Assembly (NCBI RefSeq): GCF_040654195.1
Contig: NZ_JBFAHM010000002.1
Span: 310,001 to 374,000 of the forward strand
Source of the DNA: Hamadaea sp013361475
GTDB taxonomy: Bacteria > Actinomycetota > Actinomycetes > Mycobacteriales > Micromonosporaceae
Length of the DNA: 64,000 nt
Direction: 5' to 3'
Shown: positions 33,051 through 41,503 of the stretch, piece after piece
Numbering within the stretch: position 1 is the first letter of the stretch
Layout of the letters: each line of letters begins with the position of its first letter
Translations under genes and position numbers: made by a program
Notes under the pieces: generated by a model
Database searches by the model: none
Told to the model about the DNA's origin: nothing
What the model saw: only the letters and a program-made list of their open reading frames with translations

Positions 33051-36000
33051 GTGTTCAGCCGTATCGCCATCGTCAACCGGGGAGAGGCCGCGATGCGGCT
33101 CATCCACGCCGTCCGCGAGCTCAACGCCACGGACGGGGCTCCGCCGATCGAGACCATCGCCCTCTACACCGAGGCCGAGCGCACCGCCACCTTCGTCCGC
33201 GAGGCCGACCAGAGCTTCTGCATCGGGCCCGCGTCCGCCCGGCCCTACCTGGACCACGCCGTCCTGGAACGCGCGCTCATCGAGACCCGCGCCGACGCGG
33301 CCTGGGTCGGCTGGGGCTTCGTGGCCGAGGACCCGGCCTTCGCCGAGCTGTGCGAGAAGATCGGCGTCACCTTCATCGGGCCCAGCCCGGAGGCCATGCG
33401 CAAACTGGGCGACAAGATCGGCTCGAAGCTGATCGCCGAAGAGGTCGGCGTACCGGTCGCGCCGTGGAGCCGGGGCGCGGTCGAGACGCTGGAGGCGGCC
33501 AAGCGGGCGGCGGCCGAGATCGGGTACCCGTTGATGCTCAAGGCGACCGCCGGTGGCGGCGGCCGGGGCATCCGGGTCGTCCGGAGCGACGACGAGCTGA
33601 CCGAGGCGTACGAGCGGACCAGCCTGGAGGCCGAACGCGCCTTCGGCAGCGGCATCGTCTTCCTGGAGCGCCTGGTCACCGGGGCGCGCCACGTCGAGGT
33701 GCAGGTCATCGCGGACGGTCAGGGCACCGCTTGGGCTCTCGGCGTACGCGACTGCTCGGTGCAGCGCCGCAACCAGAAGGTCATCGAGGAGTCCGCCTCG
33801 CCGGTGCTGGCCCCCGAGCAGGTCGCCGAGCTGAAGGCGGCAGCCGAACGGCTGGCCCTCGCCGTGGAGTACAAGGGTGCCGGAACGGTCGAGTTCCTCT
33901 ACCACCCCGGCGAGAAGCTGTTCGCCTTCCTCGAGGTCAACACCCGGCTGCAGGTCGAGCACCCGATCACCGAGTCGACGACCGACTTCGACCTGGTCAA
34001 GGCGCAGATTCACGTCGCCGCCGGCGGCCGGTTGGGCGACCGCGTGCCGACCGAGATCGGGCACGCCGTCGAGGCGCGGCTCAACGCCGAAGACCCGGAT
34101 CGCGACTTCGCCCCCTCCCCCGGCCGCATCGAGCGGCTGACCCTGCCCGCCGGTCCCGGCGTACGGGTGGACACCGGGGTCAGCGAGGGCGACGTCATCC
34201 CGGCCGACTTCGACTCCATGATCGCCAAGATCATCGCGTACGGGCGGACCCGGGAGGAGGCGCTCGGCCGGTTGCGCCGGGCCGTCGCCGAGACCACGGT
34301 CATCATCGAGGGCGGCGCGACCAACAAGAGCTTCCTGCTCGACCTGCTCGACCAGCCCGAGGTGGTCGACGCCAGCGCCGACACCGGCTGGATCGACCGC
34401 GTACGCGCCGAGGGCCGGCTCGTGTCCACCCAGCACTCCGGGGTGGCGCTGGCCGCCGCCGCGATCGAGGCGTACGAGGACGAGGCGGCGGTCGAGCGGC
34501 AGCGGCTGCTGTCCACGGCGCACGGCGGCCGTCCGCAGGTGCAGCACGAGAGCGGCCGTCCGATCGACCTGAAGCTGCGCGGCGCGACCTATCGCGTGAC
34601 GGTGGCCCAGACCGGGCCGGGCCGGTTCCGTGTCTGCGTCGGCGACGGCGACTCCTCCACTGTGGATGTCGAGCTGGAGCGGTTCGACGAGCACACCGGC
34701 CGGATCGTGGTCAACGGCCGCCGCTACCGGCTCGTCACCGACACACACGGCCCGATCCACCTGGTCGAGGTCGACGGGGTGACCCACCGCGTCAGCCACG
34801 ACGAGGGCGGCGTGGTGCGCTCCCCCGCGCCCGCGCTGGTGGTCGCGACCCCGTTGGCGGTCGGCGACGAGGTCGAGGCGGGCGCGCCCGTGCTCGTCCT
34901 GGAGAGCATGAAGATGGAGACCGTCCTCCGCGCGCCGGTCAAGGCCCGGGTGAAGGAATGCCTCGTCTCCGTCGGCAGCCAGGTCGAGACCGGAGCGCCG
35001 CTGCTGCGCCTGGAGCCGCTCGGCGACGGCACGGCCGCCGAGGTCGTCGAGTCCGAGGCGGTCGACCTCGACCTGCCGCCGGAGCCGACCGACCGGACCA
35101 TCGAGGAGCGGGTGACCCGGGGCATCGCCGATCTGACCAGCCTGCTGCTCGGCTACGACCTCGATCCCCGCGACGAGCGGCGGGCGCTGTCGACCTACCT
35201 GGCCGCCCGGGCCGACCTGGGATATCGCCCGCTGCGGCGGGAAGCCAGGCTACTGCAGGTCTTCGCCGACCTGTCCGAGTTGAGCCGCAACCGCCCGGCG
35301 GGCGAGGAGAACAAGGCCGACACGCGGGTGCACAGTCCGCGCGAGTACTTCCACACCTACCTGCAGAGCCTCGACGTCGAGCGGGCCGGCCTGTCCGACA
35401 CCTTCCGTCAGCGGCTGGCCCGGGCGCTCGCCCATTACGGCATCGACGACTTTGAGCGTACGCCGGAGCTGGAAGACGCCGTGTTCCGCATCTTCCTGGC
35501 GCAGCAGCGCGCGGCGGCCGACGTCTCGGTCATCGTGACCTTCCTGCAGCAGTGGCTGACCGAGCCGCTGCCGCCGGAGAACCTGCGCGAGCAGGTCGGC
35601 CAGGCGCTGGAGCACCTGATCGCGGCGACCCAGCTGCGCTTCCCGGCCGTCGCCGACCTGGCCCGCAGCATCGTGTTCCGCTGGGCCGCCCAGCCGATGC
35701 TGCGCCGCAAGCGGGCCGAGGTGTACGCCGACGTCCGAGGTCACCTGCGCTACCTCGACGAGCACCCGGACGCGGCCGACCGCGGCGAGCGCATCGCCAA
35801 GATGGTCGCCACCCCCGAGCCCCTGGTACGCCTCCTCGGTCAGCGGATCGGCCGCCCCGGCGCCGACCACGGCCCGATGCTGGAGGTACTGAGCCGCCGC
35901 TACTACGGCAACCGGGGCCTGATCGAGGCCACCTGCGCCGACCGGGCGGGCAACGCGTTCTTCACCGCGGCGTACGACCGGGACGGCGAACGGTTCCGGC

Positions 36001-38504
36001 TGGTGGCGACCGCGACCGACCATGCCGACCTGCCGGCGACGCTCGCCGAGGTCGCCGCCCTGTCCGATGCGGACACGGTGGCCGACGTCTACGTGACCTG
36101 GGACGACCAGCCCGACGCCGACACGATGGCGGCGACGCTGCACCAGATCCTCGACCAGGCCGGGCTGCTGGGCGTGATCCAGCGGGTCACCATGACGGTC
36201 GCCGGGGCCACCGGCGCCGCCATGCACCACCACTTCACGTTCCGGCCGGACTCCGGCGAGGACCTGGTCATCCGCGGGCTGCACCCGTTGATCGCCCAGC
36301 GTCTGCAGGTGCCGCGGCTGCGGAACTTCACGCTGAACCGGTTGCCGTCGGCCGACGAGGAGGTCTACGTCTTCCACTGCGTCGCGCCGGACAACCCGGC
36401 CGACGAGCGGATCGCCGCGATGGCCCAGGTCCGCGACCTGACCCCGCTGCGGGACGCCGAGGGCCGCATCATCGCGCTGCCCGCCGTCGAAGGCGCGCTC
36501 GACGCCTGCCTCGACGCGATCCGCAAGGCGCAGGCGCAGCGGCCGGCCAAGAAGCGGTTCGACACCAACCGGATCACGCTCTACGTGTGGCCGCCGATCG
36601 AGCTGAGCGTCGCCGAGCTGAACGACGTGGCGCACCGCGTACTGCCGATCACGGCGGGCGCGGGGCTGGAGGAGGTCCTGTTCATCGGCCGCCAGCGCGA
36701 CGAGGCGACCGGTGAGCTGATCGAGATCGCCGTCAAGATCTCCTACGACCAGGGCATGCAGATCTCGGCGGCGGAGCCGACGAGCGAGCCCATCCAGCCG
36801 CTGGACGACTACCGGCAGAAGGTCCTGGCGGCCCGCCGCCGGGGCACCACGTATCCGTACGAGCTGACCGACATGCTCGCCGGGCCCGAGGGCACCTTCA
36901 CCGAGCACGACCTGGACGACACCGGCGCGCTGGTGCCGGTCGACCGGCCGAAGGGGCAGAACAAGGCGGGCATCGTCGCCGGCGTCGTGCGTACGCCGAC
37001 CGAGCGCTACCCCGAGGGCGTCACCCGGGTCGTGCTGCTCGGCGACCCGACCAAGGCGCTCGGCGCGCTCTCCGAACCGGAATGCGCCCGGGTCATCGCC
37101 GCGCTCGACCTCGCCGAGCGGATGCAGGTGCCGCTGGACTGGTTCGCCCTGTCGGCCGGCGCCCGGATCTCGATGGATTCCGGCACGGAGAACATGGACT
37201 GGGTGGCGGCCGCGCTGAAGCGGATCGTCGAGTTCACCCAGGGCGGCGGCGAGATCAACATCGTGGTCGCCGGGATCACCGTCGGCGCGCAGCCGTACTG
37301 GAACGCCGAGGCCACGATGCTCATGCACACCAAGGGCATCCTGGTGATGACGCCGGACTCGGCGATGGTGCTGACCGGCAAGCAGTCGCTCGACTTCTCC
37401 GGTGGCGTGTCGGCCGAGGACAACTTCGGCATCGGCGGCTACGACCGGGTCATGGGCCCGAACGGGCAGGCCCAGTACTGGGCGCCGGACCTGCGCGGCG
37501 CGCGCGAGGTGCTGATGGCGCACTACGACCACGCGTACATCGCACCCGGGGAGACCCGGCCGCGCCGGGCGGTCACCAGCGACCCGGCCGACCGCGACAT
37601 CTCCGGCTACCCGCACTCGATGCCGGACAGCGACTTCACCACGGTCGGGGAGATCTTCTCCAAGGAGCGCAACCCGGACCGGAAGAAGGCCTTCGACATC
37701 CGGACGCTCATGCGCGCCCTGGCCGACCAGGACCACGCGGTCCTCGAACGCTGGGCCGGCATGGCTGACGCGGAGACCGCCGTCGTCCAGGACGTCCACC
37801 TCGGCGGCATCCCGGTGACCCTGCTCGGCATCGAGTCCCGGTCGGTGTCGCGGCGCGGCTTCCCGCCCACCGACGGCCCCGACACCTACACGGCGGGCAC
37901 CCTGTTCCCGCAGTCGTCGAAGAAGGCGGCGCGGGCGATCAACGCCGCGAGCGGCAACCGGCCCTTGGTGGTGCTGGCGAACCTGTCCGGGTTCGACGGC
38001 TCGCCGGAGTCGATGCGCAAACTCCAGCTGGAGTACGGCGCCGAGATCGGCCGGGCGATCGTCAACTTCCAGGGTCCGATCGTCTTCACCGTGATCTCGC
38101 GTTATCACGGTGGCGCGTTCGTGGTGTTCTCCAAGGCGCTCAACCCGTCGATGACGGTGCTCGCGGTGGACGGCTCGTTCGCCTCGGTCATCGGTGGCGC
38201 CCCGGCGGCGGCCGTCGTCTTCGTCGGCGACGTCAACGGGCGTACGGCGAAGGACGCGCGGGTGACGGATCTGGAGAAGGCGATCGCGGCCGCCTCCGGC
38301 GTCGAGCGGGCCGCCCTGATCAGCCGCTTGACCGAGGTGCGCTCGAGCGTACGCGCGGAGAAGCTGGGCGAGGTCGCGGCGGAGTTCGACCGGGTGCACA
38401 GCATCCAGCGCGCGGTCGAGGTCGGCTCGGTCGACGCCATCATCCGCCCCGAGGAGCTGCGCCCGCAGATCATCGCGGCCATCGAACGGGGCCTCGCCGC
38501 CTGA
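33051..38504 (+). CDS. Single-chain multidomain acyl-CoA carboxylase (biotin carboxylase-BCCP-central-carboxyltransferase)
   Basis: This 1,817-residue cytosolic enzyme combines all activities of an acyl-CoA carboxylase. Biotin carboxylase occupies residues 1-450 (IAIVNRGEAAMRLIHAVREL, KATAGGGGRGIRVV, FLEVNTRLQVEHPITE). The biotinyl domain carries Lys621 in LVLESMKMET, a Ser variant of the usual EAMKM. A large central region (about 690-1220) follows. The carboxyltransferase (about 1230-1800) begins KVLAARRRGTTYPYELTDML, very like the eukaryotic ACC phrase, and contains LDFSGGVSAEDNFGIGGYDR. It would make malonyl-CoA or a related product from an acyl-CoA, bicarbonate and ATP. GTG start at 33051 behind GGGAGG. 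It is monocistronic; a 71-bp palindrome follows the stop. Confidence 0.93.
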   Translation: MFSRIAIVNRGEAAMRLIHAVRELNATDGAPPIETIALYTEAERTATFVREADQSFCIGPASARPYLDHAVLERALIETRADAAWVGWGFVAEDPAFAELCEKIGVTFIGPSPEAMRKLGDKIGSKLIAEEVGVPVAPWSRGAVETLEAAKRAAAEIGYPLMLKATAGGGGRGIRVVRSDDELTEAYERTSLEAERAFGSGIVFLERLVTGARHVEVQVIADGQGTAWALGVRDCSVQRRNQKVIEESASPVLAPEQVAELKAAAERLALAVEYKGAGTVEFLYHPGEKLFAFLEVNTRLQVEHPITESTTDFDLVKAQIHVAAGGRLGDRVPTEIGHAVEARLNAEDPDRDFAPSPGRIERLTLPAGPGVRVDTGVSEGDVIPADFDSMIAKIIAYGRTREEALGRLRRAVAETTVIIEGGATNKSFLLDLLDQPEVVDASADTGWIDRVRAEGRLVSTQHSGVALAAAAIEAYEDEAAVERQRLLSTAHGGRPQVQHESGRPIDLKLRGATYRVTVAQTGPGRFRVCVGDGDSSTVDVELERFDEHTGRIVVNGRRYRLVTDTHGPIHLVEVDGVTHRVSHDEGGVVRSPAPALVVATPLAVGDEVEAGAPVLVLESMKMETVLRAPVKARVKECLVSVGSQVETGAPLLRLEPLGDGTAAEVVESEAVDLDLPPEPTDRTIEERVTRGIADLTSLLLGYDLDPRDERRALSTYLAARADLGYRPLRREARLLQVFADLSELSRNRPAGEENKADTRVHSPREYFHTYLQSLDVERAGLSDTFRQRLARALAHYGIDDFERTPELEDAVFRIFLAQQRAAADVSVIVTFLQQWLTEPLPPENLREQVGQALEHLIAATQLRFPAVADLARSIVFRWAAQPMLRRKRAEVYADVRGHLRYLDEHPDAADRGERIAKMVATPEPLVRLLGQRIGRPGADHGPMLEVLSRRYYGNRGLIEATCADRAGNAFFTAAYDRDGERFRLVATATDHADLPATLAEVAALSDADTVADVYVTWDDQPDADTMAATLHQILDQAGLLGVIQRVTMTVAGATGAAMHHHFTFRPDSGEDLVIRGLHPLIAQRLQVPRLRNFTLNRLPSADEEVYVFHCVAPDNPADERIAAMAQVRDLTPLRDAEGRIIALPAVEGALDACLDAIRKAQAQRPAKKRFDTNRITLYVWPPIELSVAELNDVAHRVLPITAGAGLEEVLFIGRQRDEATGELIEIAVKISYDQGMQISAAEPTSEPIQPLDDYRQKVLAARRRGTTYPYELTDMLAGPEGTFTEHDLDDTGALVPVDRPKGQNKAGIVAGVVRTPTERYPEGVTRVVLLGDPTKALGALSEPECARVIAALDLAERMQVPLDWFALSAGARISMDSGTENMDWVAAALKRIVEFTQGGGEINIVVAGITVGAQPYWNAEATMLMHTKGILVMTPDSAMVLTGKQSLDFSGGVSAEDNFGIGGYDRVMGPNGQAQYWAPDLRGAREVLMAHYDHAYIAPGETRPRRAVTSDPADRDISGYPHSMPDSDFTTVGEIFSKERNPDRKKAFDIRTLMRALADQDHAVLERWAGMADAETAVVQDVHLGGIPVTLLGIESRSVSRRGFPPTDGPDTYTAGTLFPQSSKKAARAINAASGNRPLVVLANLSGFDGSPESMRKLQLEYGAEIGRAIVNFQGPIVFTVISRYHGGAFVVFSKALNPSMTVLAVDGSFASVIGGAPAAAVVFVGDVNGRTAKDARVTDLEKAIAAASGVERAALISRLTEVRSSVRAEKLGEVAAEFDRVHSIQRAVEVGSVDAIIRPEELRPQIIAAIERGLAA

Positions 38505-38511
38505 CACTCAA

Positions 38512-38582
38512 GATCATTGCGCCGGCCATGCGGTTTCAGCAGACATTTCGTCGCGCGAAGCAGCATGGCCGGCGCAATGATC
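38512..38582. repeat. 71-bp GATC-bounded palindrome, family A copy 2
   Basis: Perfect 20-bp arms (GATCATTGCGCCGGCCATGC and its complement) flank an asymmetric centre shared with the copy at 59231. It lies seven bases beyond the carboxylase stop and 12 bases before the stop of the convergent response regulator, and is suited to two-way termination. Confidence 0.92.
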
Positions 38583-38594
38583 ACGCCACAAAGG

Positions 38595-39260
38595 TCAGGC
38601 GGAGCCGGGGACGATGAGGCCGGACTCGTAGGCCAGGACGACGGCTTGGGTTCGGTCGCGCAGACCCAGTTTGCCGAGCACCCGGCTGACGTGCGTCTTC
38701 ACCGTCTCCTCGCCGACGACCAGCCGGGCGGCGATCTCCGGGTTCGACAGCCCTTCGGCGATCAGCCGGAGCACCTCCGTCTCCCGGGGAGTCAATGTGG
38801 ACAGACTGCGGGGCGGGGTGGGGCGGCGTACGCGTAACCGGGCGAACTCGGCCACGAGCCGGCGGGTCACCGCCGGGGCGAGGAGGGCATCGCCGGCCGC
38901 GACGACGCGTACGGCGTCAAACAGCCGCTCGGCGGTCACGTCCTTCAGCAGGAAGCCGCTCGCCCCGGCCTCCAACGCGTCGTAGACGTGTTCGTCCAGG
39001 TCGAACGTCGTGAGGATGACGACCCGCGTGTCTCCGCCGTCGGCCAGCACCCGCCGGGTCGCCTCGATGCCGTCGACGACCGGCATGCGCACGTCCATCA
39101 GCACGATGTCCGGCCGCTGCTCGCGGCATACCCGGACGGCCTGCGCGCCGTCGGCTGCCGCTCCGACCACCGCGAAGTCCGGCTGCGTCGCCAGCAACGC
39201 GGCGAACGCGGCCCGCACCACCTCCTGGTCGTCGACGACGACGATGCGCGTGACGCTCAC
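38595..39260 (-). CDS. NarL/FixJ-family response regulator
   Basis: This 221-residue regulator has a receiver domain (VVVDDQEVVRAAF, phospho-Asp in IVLMDVRMPVVDG, LTTFDLDEHV, LLKDVTAERL) and a LuxR-type helix-turn-helix (LTPRETEVLRLIAEGLSNPE, VKTHVSRVLGKLGLRDR). It is the cognate regulator of the kinase encoded just before it. Its GTG start overlaps the kinase stop by four bases (GTGA). The divergent ABC exporter is the likely target. A GTCCC-N8-GGGAC inverted repeat at 40459-40476 in the shared spacer is a candidate binding site. Confidence 0.95.
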   Translation of the reverse strand: MSVTRIVVVDDQEVVRAAFAALLATQPDFAVVGAAADGAQAVRVCREQRPDIVLMDVRMPVVDGIEATRRVLADGGDTRVVILTTFDLDEHVYDALEAGASGFLLKDVTAERLFDAVRVVAAGDALLAPAVTRRLVAEFARLRVRRPTPPRSLSTLTPRETEVLRLIAEGLSNPEIAARLVVGEETVKTHVSRVLGKLGLRDRTQAVVLAYESGLIVPGSA

Positions 39261-40408
39261 TGATCCCCTTTCGCGATCGGCAGGACCGCCTCCACCACGA
39301 ATCCCCCGGTGCTGCCCGGTCCGGCGGTCAGCCGCCCACCGGCCATCGCGGCCCGCTCGCGCATCCCGGCCAGGCCGTGTCCCGGCACGCCCGCGCTGCG
39401 TCCCGGCCCGCTGTCGCGTACTCGCACCAGCAACGCGTCCGGCCGATAATGCAGCTCCACGTCCACCGCGGCGCCCGCGGCATGCCGCCGGGCATTCGTC
39501 AGCGCCTCTTGCACGATGCGGTACGCCGTGAGCTCGATCCCTTGATCCAACGGGGCGACGGGGCCGGACACGATCAGCCGGGCGCTCCCGGAACCGAGGT
39601 CGCGTACCTCGTCCAGCAGGTCGGTCAGGTCCTGCAGGGTCGGCTGCGGCTTTCGCACCGGGCCGGCCGGACCGGCGGTGTCCTCCCGCAGTACGCCGAG
39701 CAGCCGTCGCATCTCGGTCAACGCCGTCCGGGCGGTGTCCCCGATCGCCACCAGGCGTTTGGCCCCCTCGGGCGGCATGCCGGGCGTGGTCAGCCGAGCC
39801 GCCTCCGCCTGCACGGCGATCATCGAGATGTGGTGCGCCACGACGTCGTGCAACTCCCGGGCGATCCGGGCGCGTTCCCCGCGGGCGATGTGTTCGAGCA
39901 GCGAATCCTGGACCGCCTGGTTCGCCGCCGCCTGCCGTTGGGCCTCACCCCGCGCCCGGTACGCCGCTCCCCCGGCGGCGGTCAGCGCGGTCACCGCGAA
40001 GAGGAGGACGGCGAGCGTACGCCCACCGGGCTGGTCGGCGGCGAACGGCGCGACGGCGTACGCCGCGAACGGCAGGACCAGCACCAGACCGGTCCACGGC
40101 TTTCGGCGTATCCCTGTGGTCGCATAGAGAACGATGAGCGCCAGCAGTCCGGCGGCGGGCGGGAAGACGCCCAGGAACAGCCCGAGCAGGCACGCGGACG
40201 CCGACAGGGCGGCCGCCGTGCCGGGCCAGACGCGCACCAGCGCGAGCGGCGCGGCCATGCCGAGCGTGGCGAGCGCGCCGAAGCTCGCGACCTCGGGATG
40301 AGACGCGGTACGCACGGCGCCCTCGGCGACCGCGGCGGTGCCCAGGATCGCGGCGCCGATCGCCGGCCAGCCCGCCGCCACGTTCCCCGTCCACCTCACG
40401 GCAGCCAT
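39257..40408 (-). CDS. NarL-partner sensor histidine kinase (HisKA_3/DUF7134-like)
   Basis: This 383-residue kinase has five or six N-terminal membrane helices and little extracytoplasmic sequence. This is the intramembrane-sensing layout common for kinases controlling antibiotic or peptide exporters. The dimerisation motif ERARIARELHDVVAHHISMI holds the phospho-His. The short HATPase domain has VQEALTNARRHAAG and VPGHGLAGMRERAAMAGG. The ATG at 40408 is taken as the start; a much longer open frame upstream is antisense to the ABC ATPase gene. It is divergent from the exporter operon. Confidence 0.92.
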   Translation of the reverse strand: MAAVRWTGNVAAGWPAIGAAILGTAAVAEGAVRTASHPEVASFGALATLGMAAPLALVRVWPGTAAALSASACLLGLFLGVFPPAAGLLALIVLYATTGIRRKPWTGLVLVLPFAAYAVAPFAADQPGGRTLAVLLFAVTALTAAGGAAYRARGEAQRQAAANQAVQDSLLEHIARGERARIARELHDVVAHHISMIAVQAEAARLTTPGMPPEGAKRLVAIGDTARTALTEMRRLLGVLREDTAGPAGPVRKPQPTLQDLTDLLDEVRDLGSGSARLIVSGPVAPLDQGIELTAYRIVQEALTNARRHAAGAAVDVELHYRPDALLVRVRDSGPGRSAGVPGHGLAGMRERAAMAGGRLTAGPGSTGGFVVEAVLPIAKGDQ

Positions 40409-40458
40409 TCTTACCTGCGGCTGCGCCTGCTGTCGTCCTCCTGGCCGGGGGTGCGGCC

Positions 40459-40476
40459 GTCCCCTACGCGAGGGAC
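40459..40476. promoter_or_regulatory. Inverted repeat in the kinase/ABC exporter spacer
   Basis: GTCCC and GGGAC separated by eight bases (CTACGCGA) lie about 55-75 bases upstream of the exporter -10 and 51 bases upstream of the kinase start. It is a candidate response-regulator site. Confidence 0.4.
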
Positions 40477-40530
40477 TCGGCTGCGGCAAGACCACGACGG
40501 AGCGTGACGCCACCGGCGGGACGTGCGGCC

Positions 40531-40536
40531 TAGCGT
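40531..40536 (+). promoter_or_regulatory. -10 hexamer of a leaderless promoter (ABC exporter operon)
   Basis: TAGCGT ends seven bases before the ATG at 40544. Confidence 0.5.
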
Positions 40537-40543
40537 GCTCGGC

Positions 40544-41503
40544 ATGGAAACTTCCATCGAAGTACGCGACCTGCGTAAGCGCTATCGCGGCGCGGTCGCG
40601 GTCGACGGGCTGTCGTTCACCGTGCGGGCCGGCGAGGTGACGGGCTTCATCGGTCCCAACGGGGCGGGCAAGTCCACGACGATGCGGCTGATCCTCGGAC
40701 TGGACGCCGCGGACGGCGGAACCGCGCTGGTCGGCGGGGCCGACTATCGGACGCTTCGCGCTCCGCTGACCCACGTCGGGGCGCTGCTCGATCCGGGCGC
40801 GGTGCACCCGGGCCGGCGCGGCCGCGACCATCTGCTCTGGATGGCGCACAGCAACGGCATCTCCCGCCGACGGGTCGACGAGGTGCTGGACCAGGTCGGC
40901 CTCACGTCGGCCGCCAAACGGCGGGCCGGCACCTACTCGCTCGGCATGCAGCAGCGGCTCGGCATCGCCGCCGCGCTGCTCGGCGATCCGCCGGTGCTGC
41001 TGCTGGACGAGCCGGTCAACGGGCTGGACCCGGACGGCATCGTCTGGATCCGCGAACTGCTGCGCTCGCTGGCCGCCGAGGGTCGCGTCGTCCTCGTCTC
41101 CAGCCACCTCATGAGCGAGCTGGAGGACACCGCCGACCACCTGGTCATCATCGGCCGGGGGAAGCTGGTCGCCGACACGAGCGTCGCCAAGCTGCTCGCC
41201 GCCGCCTCCAAAGACCGCGTCGAGGTACGCACCGCGCAGCGTACGGAGGCCATGACGGTGCTGGCCAACGCCGGGGCGACCGTGTCGGTCACCGGCTCGG
41301 ACACCGTCATCGTCGAGGGTCTCGCGGCCGACGGGATCGGCGGGCTGCTCGCCGACAACGGAGTCGCGTTCAGCGAGCTGCGGCGGCACCGCGCCTCGCT
41401 GGAGGAGGCGTACATGGAGCTGACGCGCTCCTCGGTGGAGTTCACCCCCACCTCAGCCGGCGCTCCGTCCGAGGGCGGCGCGGTCGAGGAGGCGAGCCGA
41501 TGA
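40544..41503 (+). CDS. ABC exporter ATP-binding protein
   Basis: This 319-residue ATPase has Walker A GPNGAGKST, signature YSLGMQQRLGIA, Walker B VLLLDEPVNGLDPDG and the switch His in LVSSHLMSELED. The region after 215 resembles the C-terminal domain of DrrA/CcmA-type drug and lantibiotic exporters. It forms an operon with two ABC-2 permeases; the next ATG overlaps this stop by four bases. The likely role is efflux of a membrane-active compound under control of the divergent two-component system. Confidence 0.95.
   Translation: METSIEVRDLRKRYRGAVAVDGLSFTVRAGEVTGFIGPNGAGKSTTMRLILGLDAADGGTALVGGADYRTLRAPLTHVGALLDPGAVHPGRRGRDHLLWMAHSNGISRRRVDEVLDQVGLTSAAKRRAGTYSLGMQQRLGIAAALLGDPPVLLLDEPVNGLDPDGIVWIRELLRSLAAEGRVVLVSSHLMSELEDTADHLVIIGRGKLVADTSVAKLLAAASKDRVEVRTAQRTEAMTVLANAGATVSVTGSDTVIVEGLAADGIGGLLADNGVAFSELRRHRASLEEAYMELTRSSVEFTPTSAGAPSEGGAVEEASR

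Noticed and set aside
35250..38507. A 1,085-codon minus-strand frame antisense to the carboxylase
   Set aside because: The composition is repetitive and unlike a folded protein, while the plus strand has well-conserved carboxyltransferase motifs throughout.
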